A stretch of 64,000 nt of DNA from CAVRQM01 sp963822705 (GTDB lineage Bacteria > Pseudomonadota > Alphaproteobacteria > Acetobacterales > Acetobacteraceae), in contig CAWGIX010000008.1 in NCBI GenBank assembly GCA_963822705.1, positions 248,001-312,000 of the forward strand, written 5' to 3'. This document shows positions 1 through 8,315 of the stretch, piece after piece. The position numbers and the translations under genes are program-made. The notes below the pieces were generated by a model. That model was not told the origin of the DNA. It made no database searches and saw only the letters and a list, made by a program, of their open reading frames with translations. Every line of letters starts with the position of its first letter. The stretch's first letter is position 1.

Positions 1-602
1 GCCACGAAATCCCAGTCCGCAGAACCGGTGTAGAATTGCTGGCGGGTGCGCCCATGCACCGTGACCATGCGAATGCCGCAGGCTTCCGCCAGGCGCGCCA
101 GCCGAGGCGCGTTGAGGTTTTCTCGATCCCAGCCCATGCGCATTTTCAGCGTCACCGGCACCGGCACGGCGCGCACCACCGCCTCCAGGATGGACGCGGC
201 GGCGATCTCGTCGCGCATCAGAGCGCTGCCGGCCATCTGGCCCACGGCGACTTTCTTCACCGGGCAGCCGAAATTGATGTCGACGATGTGGGCACCGCGA
301 TCCACGGCAAGACGCGCGGCCTCGGCCATGGCGGCGGGCTCGCAGCCGGCCAGCTGCAGCGAGGCGGGCGACCCCTCCATGGTGGCCATGCGCTGGGTGT
401 TGCGGTTCTCGCGGACCATGGCCCAGGAGGCGATCATCTCGGAGACCACCAGCCCCGCGCCCAAGCTGCGCGCGAGCCGCCGGAACGGCAGATCCGTTAC
501 CCCGGACATGGGCGCCAAAATCACCGGAACGACGATCATTACGCCACGGCCGAGGTCGATCGGGCCTAGGCGCGGGTGCCCGGCAGGGAACTGACTGCTC
601 AT
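1..602 (-). CDS. dusB: tRNA-dihydrouridine synthase, DusB/NifR3 type (3' end off the window)
   Basis: An FMN-dependent enzyme that reduces uridine to dihydrouridine in the tRNA D-loop. About 200 residues are visible and the C-terminal part lies beyond the left edge. The flavin-binding N-terminal strand LAPMSGVTD is at residues 29-37. The active-site segment INFGCPVKKV carries the catalytic Cys near residue 113. KMRMGWD follows, and HGRTRQQFY is near residue 185; together these are diagnostic of the Dus family. The start is the ATG at 602-600, 62 bp from the proposed ispF start on the other strand, so a divergent promoter region is likely. The DusB assignment rather than another Dus paralogue rests on motif style and on the common alphaproteobacterial dusB-ispDF neighbourhood. 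Confidence 0.9.
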   Translation of the reverse strand, partial: MSSQFPAGHPRLGPIDLGRGVMIVVPVILAPMSGVTDLPFRRLARSLGAGLVVSEMIASWAMVRENRNTQRMATMEGSPASLQLAGCEPAAMAEAARLAVDRGAHIVDINFGCPVKKVAVGQMAGSALMRDEIAAASILEAVVRAVPVPVTLKMRMGWDRENLNAPRLARLAEACGIRMVTVHGRTRQQFYTGSADWDFV

Positions 603-664
603 AGTTTGTGCAATCTAAACCCTGCCCGCTTGACGTGCAAATCAGGCGCGGCGACGCTGTTTTC

Positions 665-1174
665 GTGTCCGCGTCACCCCCCCTCCCTGCCCTGCTCCCC
701 CGGATCGGCACCGGCTTTGACGTGCATGCCTTGGCGCCCGGGCGGCGCCTCATCCTCTGCGGCGTTGAAATCGCATATGAACAGGGGCTTGCAGGCCATT
801 CCGACGCGGATGTGGGAATTCACGCGCTGTGCGACGCCATCTATGGCGCGCTGGCCGACGGCGATATCGGGCGGCATTTCCCGCCGAGCGAGGCGGCTTG
901 GAAGGATGCGGACTCGGCACGCTTTTTGGCCCACGCCGCCGGCCGCATCGCGGCCAAGGGCGGGGTGCTGGTCAACGTCGACGTGACCCTGATTTGCGAA
1001 CGGCCAAAAATTGCGCCGCATGCCCCGCGCATGATCGCCCGTCTTGCGGCACTGCTGGACGTCGATGAGGGGCGGGTTTCGGTCAAGGCAACCACCACCG
1101 AGCGTCTCGGTTTTACCGGGCGCATGGAAGGGATTGCGGCCCAGGCGGCCGCTCTCGTGCTGGTGCCGAGTTGA
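665..1174 (+). CDS. ispF: 2-C-methyl-D-erythritol 2,4-cyclodiphosphate synthase
   Basis: Cyclises CDP-methylerythritol 2-phosphate to MEcPP in the non-mevalonate isoprenoid pathway; a cytosolic homotrimer. From the GTG at 665 the protein has 169 residues (family about 157-160). Metal ligands of the family are visible as Asp19 and His21 in GFDVHAL and His53 in VGIHALCDA; the HSDADV and TTTERLGFTGR motifs are intact. A GTG at 608 would add 19 residues with no family resemblance, so 665 is preferred. Many alphaproteobacteria carry a fused ispDF at this position beside dusB; no IspD domain is present here, so ispD must be elsewhere. The start is not certain. Confidence 0.92.
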   Translation: MSASPPLPALLPRIGTGFDVHALAPGRRLILCGVEIAYEQGLAGHSDADVGIHALCDAIYGALADGDIGRHFPPSEAAWKDADSARFLAHAAGRIAAKGGVLVNVDVTLICERPKIAPHAPRMIARLAALLDVDEGRVSVKATTTERLGFTGRMEGIAAQAAALVLVPS

Positions 1175-1244
1175 GCCGTCCGGCCCTGGCCGCGCGGGGT
1201 TTGCGCGCCTACATGGCGGTCGGCGAATGACGGAGGCTGATACG

Positions 1245-1556
1245 ATGCGTGCCCTGCTACTGGCCGGCCCACTGGCGGGCTCACTGGCTCTGGCCGGCTG
1301 CGCGGTAACCCCGGTGGGCGTTGCGTACAACCCGAACCCGCCGCCCCCGCCGCTGCGCGTGGAGATCGTCCCCAAACCCCCGGTTTCGGAGGAGCCGCTG
1401 ATACTGCAGCCCGGACACTGGGACTGGGATGGGCAAGGCTGGGTGTGGCGCGAGAGCGCCTGGGTGCCCCGGGCCGGGCATGGAACGACCTGGCAAGACG
1501 GCTACTGGTCGAATGCGAGCGGTGCGTGGCTGTGGGTGCCGGGGCACTGGACGTGA
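1245..1556 (+). CDS. Small YXWGXW-type lipoprotein
   Basis: A 103-residue protein with a short hydrophobic N-terminus ending in the lipobox LAGC, so it is predicted to be lipidated and anchored in the envelope. A proline-rich linker (NPNPPPPPLR) follows, then a C-terminal half with repeated Trp/Gly motifs (GHWDWDGQGWVW, GYWSNASGAWLW, PGHW) typical of YXWGXW repeat proteins. The start at 1245 is chosen because CGGAGG lies 8 bases upstream; a second ATG at 1227 lacks a site. The function of the family is unknown; a cell-surface or structural role is inference. It is 70 bp downstream of ispF on the same strand and may be cotranscribed with it. Confidence 0.75.
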   Translation: MRALLLAGPLAGSLALAGCAVTPVGVAYNPNPPPPPLRVEIVPKPPVSEEPLILQPGHWDWDGQGWVWRESAWVPRAGHGTTWQDGYWSNASGAWLWVPGHWT

Positions 1557-1840
1557 CGAAAAAGCTGCTCGCTCCACGCCAGTCTGTGCTATAGCGGGAG
1601 CAGGAGAGGCGGGGGTCCTTGCCCCGACTCTCCCAACTCCTAGCCTCGGCTGAGGCTGACGACCACGCTCAACACGCGGCGCCAGAACCTCAGACGGAAG
1701 ACTAGGAGCAGAGGCATCTTCTTCATGCCACTGGCTCCTTTCGTGTGGCGGGTCGGACCATTCCGGCCCGCCACATCATTTTGTCATGCAGTCTCCCACG
1801 CCCGCGAGGCGCACGGGGCGGATTGACGCCGAATTGGCGT
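1557..1840. other. Intergenic stretch between convergent genes
   Basis: Holds the hairpin above and a 28-codon open frame on the minus strand (1640-1726; begins MKKMPLLLVF, Arg-rich). The frame has a Lys/Leu start reminiscent of a short peptide but no independent support. Nothing else was recognised. Confidence 0.3.
1603..1633 (+). terminator. GC-rich hairpin after the lipoprotein gene
   Basis: GGAGAG-G-CGGGG pairs with CCCCG-A-CTCTCC around a short loop, 46 bases after the lipoprotein stop. There is no T-run behind it, so it may act only as a weak or Rho-assisted terminator. The folding was judged by eye. Confidence 0.4.
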
Positions 1841-2725
1841 TCAGGTCGCGAACCAGTCCGCAATCGGCCGGACCGTCTCCAACGCCTTGTTGCCCCAGGC
1901 GATCTCCGCGCGGGCCTTGCGCAGGGCACGGAGCAAGGAGGCACCCTGCAGCTTGTCGGATCGCAACATCGACTGCGCATCCGAAACGATGCGGTCGATG
2001 CGCTGAAACACCACACCGCCGATATTGGCCACCGCCAGCCGCTCCAGCCGCAACACCCGCACCCGTGGCGACTCGTGCTTGGCCAGGCGATTGCGATAGG
2101 CGTTCCAGTCGTCGAGTTCCTCGCCGAAACGGCCGAGATATTCCTGCTCCACCACAAACACGTGCGTGTGCGGTCCCCAGCCGAGCACATGGTCGATGGC
2201 GGCCATCGCACTTTCGATCGAGTCCGAAGCGGTGGTCGCCGGCACTACCACGCCGACCCGCTCGCCGCCGTCGGGAAAGATCGGCCGCGGCTCGTCATCC
2301 AGGATGCGGCAGATTTCGGTAAACATGTTGCTGCCGAGATCAACAATCAAATTGCCCATACCGATATCGTACAGCAGGTCGTCCCACTGGGTGGCGTTGG
2401 GATCATAGGCCAGCTCGCGTGAGACTTCGAATGCGGCGGCGTTGCGGGCGTCGCGATGCACCACATTGCCGAGCCCGTCCTCCTTGCGAAAAATCGTCGA
2501 CAGGCGCGGGGCCCGCTCGTATTCGCGCACCTCGATGCCGCGCATCAGGATCGGATAGCGCTGCAACAGGCTGACCACCACCGCATTGGCTGTCGTGGTC
2601 TTGCCGCTCGACTTGTCGTTCGCAAAGATCAGCGTCTTGCGCGCCCGGGTGGCACTGGGCGCGCGGATGGCACTGTATTGCTGGTCGATGCTGCTGCTCA
2701 TCCCCGCACTTTCCCACGCGGCCAT
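1841..2725 (-). CDS. ParA/MinD-like P-loop ATPase
   Basis: A 294-residue protein with a Walker A-like loop, ANDKSSGKTTTA, at residues 35-46, of the deviant KGG-GKT type used by ParA, MinD, MipZ and plasmid StbB/MobD-like ATPases. The Walker B-like strand NLIVDLGSN is near residues 125-133. Such proteins use ATP-dependent dimerisation to position DNA or protein cargo. The signature lysine that follows Asp in canonical ParA is present (NDK), but the two glycines are replaced by serines. No parB, parS-like array or relaxase gene lies beside it, so a chromosome or plasmid partition role is not supported; its cargo is unknown. A second Met at 2701 is a possible start. Recognition is at superfamily level only. 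Confidence 0.7.
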   Translation of the reverse strand: MAAWESAGMSSSIDQQYSAIRAPSATRARKTLIFANDKSSGKTTTANAVVVSLLQRYPILMRGIEVREYERAPRLSTIFRKEDGLGNVVHRDARNAAAFEVSRELAYDPNATQWDDLLYDIGMGNLIVDLGSNMFTEICRILDDEPRPIFPDGGERVGVVVPATTASDSIESAMAAIDHVLGWGPHTHVFVVEQEYLGRFGEELDDWNAYRNRLAKHESPRVRVLRLERLAVANIGGVVFQRIDRIVSDAQSMLRSDKLQGASLLRALRKARAEIAWGNKALETVRPIADWFAT

Positions 2726-2802
2726 CAGGACTCGGCCATCTCGTTACTGGGCGGTCTTAGCATAGGCAGCCCGGCTTGACACACCCCGGCCCTGAGGGGG
2801 TC

Positions 2803-3540
2803 TCAGCCGCCCACCATCAGGCGCACGATCTCGTCCGGGTTGGCCCCGGCGGCCGGGCGTTCGCCCGCCACCAAGCCGCGGCGAAGCACGACGATCCGGT
2901 CGGCGACCTCCAGGATGTCCCCCAAATTGTGCGAAATGAAGATTACGCCCACGCCGCTGGCCCGCAGCGCCCGGATCAGAGCCATGACCCGCCGCTGCTC
3001 CGGCACACCCAGAGCGGCGGTCGGCTCGTCCATGATCAGCACCCGCGCCTTCCAGTGGATGGCCCGGCCGATCGCCACGCACTGGCGCTGGCCGCCCGAC
3101 AGGGCGCGCACCGGACGGTCCAGCCGATCCAGACCGATCTCCAGCGTCTCCAGCGCCCGCGCCGCCTCGGTGCGCATCCGCTTGCGGTCGATCACGGGAA
3201 AGCCCAGCACGCGGCGCATCGGCTCGCGACCGAGGAACACGTTGGCACCGACGTCGAGATTGTCGGCCAGCGCCAAATCCTGGTAGATCGTTTCGATGCC
3301 CCGTTCGCGCGCCTCGTGCGGGTTGGCAAACGTCACCGGCGCGCCCGTAAAACGGATTTCGCCGGCACTGGGCGGGAATACCCCGCTGACGATCTTTATC
3401 AGCGTCGACTTGCCGGCCCCGTTGTCGCCGGCCAGCGCCACCACCTCGCCGCTGTCGACACGAAAATCGACGTGCTCCAGCGCGTGCACCCCGCCGAAAC
3501 GTTTGGAGACGCCGCGCGTCTCGAGCAGCGTCTCACTCAT
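2803..3540 (-). CDS. Sugar ABC transporter ATP-binding protein (single domain)
   Basis: The cytoplasmic motor subunit of a CUT2-like sugar importer, 245 residues with one nucleotide-binding domain (FrcA-like) rather than the fused pair of RbsA. Walker A GDNGAGKST is at residues 38-46, the signature LSGGQRQ at 147-153, Walker B VLIMDEP at 167-173, and the switch His is in IFISHN. Its ATG overlaps the 3' end of the upstream permease gene by 8 bp, so the two are translationally coupled. No periplasmic binding protein gene accompanies the pair, so the substrate cannot be inferred; a binding protein encoded elsewhere may serve it. Confidence 0.92.
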   Translation of the reverse strand: MSETLLETRGVSKRFGGVHALEHVDFRVDSGEVVALAGDNGAGKSTLIKIVSGVFPPSAGEIRFTGAPVTFANPHEARERGIETIYQDLALADNLDVGANVFLGREPMRRVLGFPVIDRKRMRTEAARALETLEIGLDRLDRPVRALSGGQRQCVAIGRAIHWKARVLIMDEPTAALGVPEQRRVMALIRALRASGVGVIFISHNLGDILEVADRIVVLRRGLVAGERPAAGANPDEIVRLMVGG

Positions 3541-4588
3541 CGACCCGGCCGCCGCCGATGCGGCGCTGGCTCTGGTCGACTAGCACCGAAATTATGATGA
3601 CCACGCCGACCGCGACGAATTGCCAGAACGGCTCCACATTGATGAACACCAGACCGTACTGGATCACCGCCACGATCAGCGCGCCGATCAGCGTGCCGAC
3701 CAGCGTGCCCGAGCCGCCGAACAGGCTGGCGCCGCCGATCACCACGGCGGCGATGCTGTCCAGCAGCAGCGGCTCGCCCGCCTGCGCCGCTCCGGCGGAG
3801 AATCGCCCGGCGTAAAGGATGCCGCCCAGGCCGGCGCACAGGGCGGACAGGATGTATAGCCAGATCGTTACTCCCCGTACATCGATGCCGGCGCGGATGG
3901 CGGCTTGGCGATTGCCCCCTATGGCATAGGTGTACTGGCCGAATTTTGTCTGTGACAGGAGGTAGTGCAGGCCCAGCATGGCGGCCGCGGTGATGAGCAC
4001 GACGACCGGCAGCGGCCCCAGGGTGCCGTTGCCCAGCACGCCCAAAATCGGATTGCCGACCGGCACCGTCGTACCGCCGGCGATCAGATAGGCGACGCCA
4101 CGCGCCACCCCGTACATGCCCAGGGTGCCGATGAACGGCGGCACCCGCAGCCGAGCCACCAGCAGCCCGTTGACCACGCCCGGAACCCACGAGACCACGA
4201 CCGCGGCCAGAATGCCGGCCAGCAAGCCGAGCGGCGCGCCGAGGGGCGCCGTGGCGGCGTCTATGACCTGGCTGGCCACCACCGAAGCGAGCCCCATCGT
4301 AAAGCCTACGGACAGATCGATGCCGCCGGAGATGATGACAAAGGTCTGGCCGACGGCGAGCAGCAGCGGTGCGGTCGCGGCGACCGCGATGGAGCGCAGG
4401 TTGTAAGAATTGCCGATAAAGGTGACGCCGATCGCCGCCTGGGCCCACAGTTCGAAGCCGGCGACCAGCACCGCGAGGAACAGCCAGGCACGGGACGCGG
4501 CAAGCCAGGCAAGCCAGGTTGTCATGCCGCGCCGGGGTTGCTCGACCGGCTCACCAGCCCCCTGCGAAAGGCCCAGAACCGATGCCAC
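3533..4588 (-). CDS. Sugar ABC transporter permease, RbsC type
   Basis: An inner-membrane permease of 351 residues with about ten hydrophobic segments and the BPD_transp_2 hallmarks: GQTFVIISGGIDLSVG near residues 99-114, the GNRQAAIRAGI coupling segment, and AVVIGGASLFGGSGT. It partners the downstream ATPase (8-bp overlap). It begins 50 bp after fusA on the same strand, an unusual neighbour for a sugar transporter; read-through from the fusA promoter is possible. The start is taken as the ATG at 4588, giving a roughly 30-residue cytoplasmic N-terminus; the internal Met at residue 22 (MTTWLAWL) is an alternative. Confidence 0.9.
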   Translation of the reverse strand: MASVLGLSQGAGEPVEQPRRGMTTWLAWLAASRAWLFLAVLVAGFELWAQAAIGVTFIGNSYNLRSIAVAATAPLLLAVGQTFVIISGGIDLSVGFTMGLASVVASQVIDAATAPLGAPLGLLAGILAAVVVSWVPGVVNGLLVARLRVPPFIGTLGMYGVARGVAYLIAGGTTVPVGNPILGVLGNGTLGPLPVVVLITAAAMLGLHYLLSQTKFGQYTYAIGGNRQAAIRAGIDVRGVTIWLYILSALCAGLGGILYAGRFSAGAAQAGEPLLLDSIAAVVIGGASLFGGSGTLVGTLIGALIVAVIQYGLVFINVEPFWQFVAVGVVIIISVLVDQSQRRIGGGRVDE

Positions 4589-4638
4589 TGATCGCCGCCG
4601 GAACTAGCCGAGAGTCCGGGCGCCGACGGCTGCCGCCA

Positions 4639-6725
4639 TCACGCCGACTTGGCCATGATCTCGTCCGCGATGTTGCGCGGCACCGGATCGTAGTGATGGA
4701 ACTGCATGGTGAACGAAGCGCGGCCCTTGGTCATGCTGCGCAGGTCGCTGATGTAGCCGAACATCTCTTTCAGCGGCACGTGCGCGCGCACCATGACCGT
4801 GCTGCCGGAGCTCTCCTGGTTCTGGATCATGCCGCGGCGCCGGTTCAGGTCGCCCACCACGTCGCCCACATGGTCCTGCGGCGTGGTCACTTCCACGTCC
4901 ATGATCGGTTCCAAAATGATCGGGCCCGCCTTCTTCATCCCCTCGCGGAAGCACGCTTTCGCGGCGATCTCGAACGCCAGCGCCGAAGAATCGACGTCAT
5001 GGTATTTTCCGTCGATCAGCGTGTACTTGAAATCCACGGTCGGGAACCCGGCCAGCACGCCGGTGTCCGCCTGCACGCGAATGCCCTTCTCCACTGCCGG
5101 GATGAACTCTTTCGGCACCGAGCCGCCCACCACCTTGTTCTCGAAGGTCACGCCGGCGTTGCGCTCCTGGGGCTGGAACACGACCTTGACTTCGGCGTAC
5201 TGGCCGGAACCGCCGGACTGCTTCTTGTGGGTGTAGGTCTCGGTGTGGGTGCGGGAAATGGTTTCGCGATACGCCACCTGCGGCGCGCCGATATTCGCTT
5301 CGACGCCCCACTCACGCCGCAGCCGATCGATGATGATCTCGAGATGCAGCTCGCCCATGCCGGACAAAATGGTCTGACCGCTCTCCTGGTCGGTTTTCAG
5401 CCGCAGCGACGGATCCTCGGCGGCCAGCTTTTGCAGGCCGATGGTCATTTTTTCCACCAATCCTTGGTTTTCGGCTCGACCGAAATGTCGATCACCGGCA
5501 CCGGGAATGCCATGCGCTCCAGCACCACGGGATCGGTGGGCGAGGCCAGCGTGTCGCCGGTCGTAGTGTCTTTCAGGCCGACGAACGCGGCGATGTCGCC
5601 GGCCGCCACTTCCTTGATCTCGGCGCGCTTGTCGGCATGCATCTGGAACATGCGGCCGACCCGCTCCTTGTGCTCCTTGGTCGTGTTCATCATCGTATCG
5701 CCAGTCTTCAGCGTGCCGGCATAGACGCGCACGAAAGTCAGCGTGCCGTATTTGTCGTTGACGATCTTGAACGCGAGCCCGGCGAACGGCGCATTGGGGT
5801 CAGCCTTGATCCGCCGCCGGTTGTGCTCCGCCGCCTCGTCCTCGCCCTCTTCCGCGGCAATCGCGATGCCCGGCACGTCGACCGGGCTCGGCAGGTAATC
5901 CAGCACTGCGTCCAGCAACGGCTGCACGCCCTTGTTCTTGAACGCCGTGCCGCACAGCACCGGCCGGAAATCGCCCGCGATGGTGCCCTGCTTGATGCAG
6001 CGTTTCAGCGTTTCGGCGGAAACATCGCCTTTCTCAAAATATTCCTCCATGGCCCCGGTATCGACCGACAGCGCGGTGTCCAGCAAAATCTGGCGATGCT
6101 CCTTCGCCGCTTCCATCAGGTCGGCCGGAATCGGCTCGTCGTGAAATTTAGCGCCGAGATCGCCGCCTTCCCAGACGATCGCCTTCATCTCCACCAGATC
6201 GACCACGCCCCGGAACGTGTCCTCGATGCCGATCGGCAGCTGCAGCGGCAGCGCCACAATATCCAGCTTCTCCTTCAAGGTATTGAAGGCACGAAAGAAA
6301 TCGGCGCCGGTGCGGTCGAGCTTGTTGATGAAGATGATGCGGGGCACGTTGTAGCGGTCGGCCAGCCGCCAGTTGGTCTCTGATTGGGGCTGCACGCCGG
6401 CCACGCCCTCGATGATGAACACCGCGCCGTCCAGCACGCGCAAGCTGCGGTTCACTTCGATATTGAAATCGATATGGCCGGGTGTGTCGATGATGTTGAT
6501 GCGATGGTCTTTCCATTCGCACGTTACCGCCGCGGAGGTGATGGTAATGCCCCGCTCGCGCTCCTGCTCCATGAAGTCGGTAGTGGTGTTGCCGTCGTGA
6601 ACCTCGCCGATCCGGTGCGACACCCCCGTGTAGTACAAGATCCGCTCGGTGGTCGTGGTCTTGCCCGCATCGATGTGCGCGGTGATCCCGATATTGCGGA
6701 TCTTGTCGAGCGGGGTCGAAGACAT
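4639..6725 (-). CDS. fusA: Translation elongation factor G (one frame break)
   Basis: The ribosomal translocase GTPase. The N-terminal part has all G motifs: AHIDAGKTTTTE (G1), RGITITSA (G2), DTPGHID (G3) and NKLDRTGAD (G4). The C-terminal part carries domain III-V hallmarks such as ILSGMGELHLEI and VPLKEMFGYISDLRS. The two halves lie in different frames: the frame beginning at 6725 ends at about 5445 after EPKTKDWWKK, and the remainder resumes as VEKMTIGLQKLAAEDPS at about 5450. One missing base restores a roughly 695-residue protein of normal EF-G length. The start is the ATG at 6725, which has GGAGG six bases upstream. It is not in a str operon (no rpsL, rpsG or tuf here). Because the protein is essential and both halves are well conserved, an assembly indel is the likeliest cause. 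Confidence 0.93.
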
Positions 6726-7007
6726 AGTGGCCTCCAAAGGGGTCGAGCCGGCGCGGGCTAACGGGGTGGCGATCGAGCGGGCCTAGGCCGAACGGCGCGG
6801 CGGACAAGCGTCCCCGCGCTTCCATCCGACCCTTCGGCGAGCAGGCCGCTCACATGCGTCGGCACGCCCGGATTTGCAAGCCCAAGACCCTGTCTGGCGC
6901 CTGCCGCCCCGCCCCATCCGGCGTCGAAGCTCACTCCTCGATGCCCATTCCGCACGAGGTTCACTCTTTGTAACCTCCCATTCCAGGCACACGGGTATAG
7001 TTCAGCC
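6726..7007. other. Divergent intergenic region between fusA and the DUF1800 gene
   Basis: 282 bp that must hold the fusA promoter on the minus strand and that of the DUF1800/DUF1501 pair on the plus strand. No clear -35/-10 pair or operator could be picked by eye; TATAGT just before 7008 is a possible -10. Confidence 0.35.
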
Positions 7008-8312
7008 ATGGACACCAGCGCCCAGCACGCCCTGATACGCTTCGGGCTCGGCCGCAAACAGGCTGAACCGCTTCCATCCGACCCTCGCGCCTGGCTACAT
7101 GCCCAGCTCGAACGGCCGGACCCGGACCTGGCCCGGCCGGCTCCCAGCATTGCCGAGATGCTGACCGCGCTGGAATTGGACCGGCAGGACAAGCAGGATC
7201 CCACGGCAACTAAGCGGCCTCGGCGTGTGGCAGAGCTGTGGAGGCCGGAACTCGGCGCCATCATGGCCAATCTGGTCGACACCGAGGTGCCGTTTCGCGA
7301 GCGCCTGTCATGGTTCTGGGCAAACCATTTTACCGTCAGCCTTAGGCGCGGCGACGTCCGGGTGGCGCTCGGGCCGTATCTGCGCGAGGCAATTCGGCCG
7401 CATGTGACGGGCCGGTTCGTCGACATGCTGATGGCGGTAATGACCCACCCCGCCATGCTGCGCTACCTCGACAATGCCGGCTCGGTCGGCCCCGACAGCC
7501 CGGCTGGGCAGCGCCGGCACGTCGGGCTGAACGAGAATCTCGCCCGCGAGTGCCTGGAACTGCACACCGTAACGCCCGCCGCCGGCTATACTCAGGCGGA
7601 TGTCACCGCCTTCGCCGCCGTGCTAACCGGCTGGTCGATTGACGCGAAATCGGCGAACCCTGGCTTCGCCTTCCGGCCACAGGCGCACGAGCCGGGCACG
7701 CAGACGGTCATGGGCCGCACGTTCCCCCCAGGCAGGCAGGGCGGCGTGGAAGCGCTAACCTGGCTCGGGCAGCATCCCGCCACCTACCATCACCTCGCCA
7801 CCAAGCTCGCCATCCATTTTGTCAGCGACAACCCGCCGGCAAGCGCGGTGCGGCGGATCGAGACGGCCTTGCACGACACGCGCGGCGACCTGAAAGCAGC
7901 GGCCATTGCTGTGACCGACTTGCCCGAAGCGTGGCAACCGCCGTTGCGCAAGCTGCGCACGCCGTTTGATTTTGTTCCGGCCGTACTGCGCGCCACGGGC
8001 TTCGCTCCGGACGATCCGGTGCTGATAGACCAGTGGCTGACCATTTTGGGGCAGCAGCCCTTGGCCGCACCGCTGCCCAATGGCTGGCCCGATAAAGCCG
8101 CCGACTGGACCGCAGGCAAATCGCTGCTGCGCCGGGTGGACTGGTCCTTCGTCATTTCCGGCAAGGTGCCGAATCTTGATCCGATGCAGACCGCCGAAGA
8201 CGCGCTGGGGCCGCTCGCCTCGGCGGAAACGCTCAACCAAATCCGCCACGCCGGCTCGCGGCGCGAGGCGCTGACGATGCTGTTCGCCTCGCCCGAGTTC
8301 CAGAGGAGATAG
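7008..8312 (+). CDS. DUF1800 domain protein
   Basis: A 434-residue protein matching the DUF1800 (PF08811) pattern: an early ALIRFGLG segment, RERLSWFWANHFTVS, NENLARECLELHTVTPAAGYTQADV with the following GW, and LFASPEFQRR at the end. Biochemical function is unknown. The family almost always occurs next to a DUF1501 gene, as here (3-bp gap), and the two are thought to act together, possibly in export or in processing of large surface molecules; that role is not established. No cleavable signal is apparent at the N-terminus. First gene of a two-gene unit. Confidence 0.9.
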   Translation: MDTSAQHALIRFGLGRKQAEPLPSDPRAWLHAQLERPDPDLARPAPSIAEMLTALELDRQDKQDPTATKRPRRVAELWRPELGAIMANLVDTEVPFRERLSWFWANHFTVSLRRGDVRVALGPYLREAIRPHVTGRFVDMLMAVMTHPAMLRYLDNAGSVGPDSPAGQRRHVGLNENLARECLELHTVTPAAGYTQADVTAFAAVLTGWSIDAKSANPGFAFRPQAHEPGTQTVMGRTFPPGRQGGVEALTWLGQHPATYHHLATKLAIHFVSDNPPASAVRRIETALHDTRGDLKAAAIAVTDLPEAWQPPLRKLRTPFDFVPAVLRATGFAPDDPVLIDQWLTILGQQPLAAPLPNGWPDKAADWTAGKSLLRRVDWSFVISGKVPNLDPMQTAEDALGPLASAETLNQIRHAGSRREALTMLFASPEFQRR

Positions 8313-8315
8313 TCC

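Noticed and set aside
1841..2725. Plasmid partition locus at the ParA-like gene
   Set aside because: No parB, no repeated centromere-like sites, no replication gene; neighbours are ordinary chromosomal genes.
5440..5465. Programmed ribosomal frameshift in fusA
   Set aside because: No classical slippery heptamer with downstream pseudoknot was seen, EF-G is not known to use one, and similar breaks occur in many unrelated genes here.
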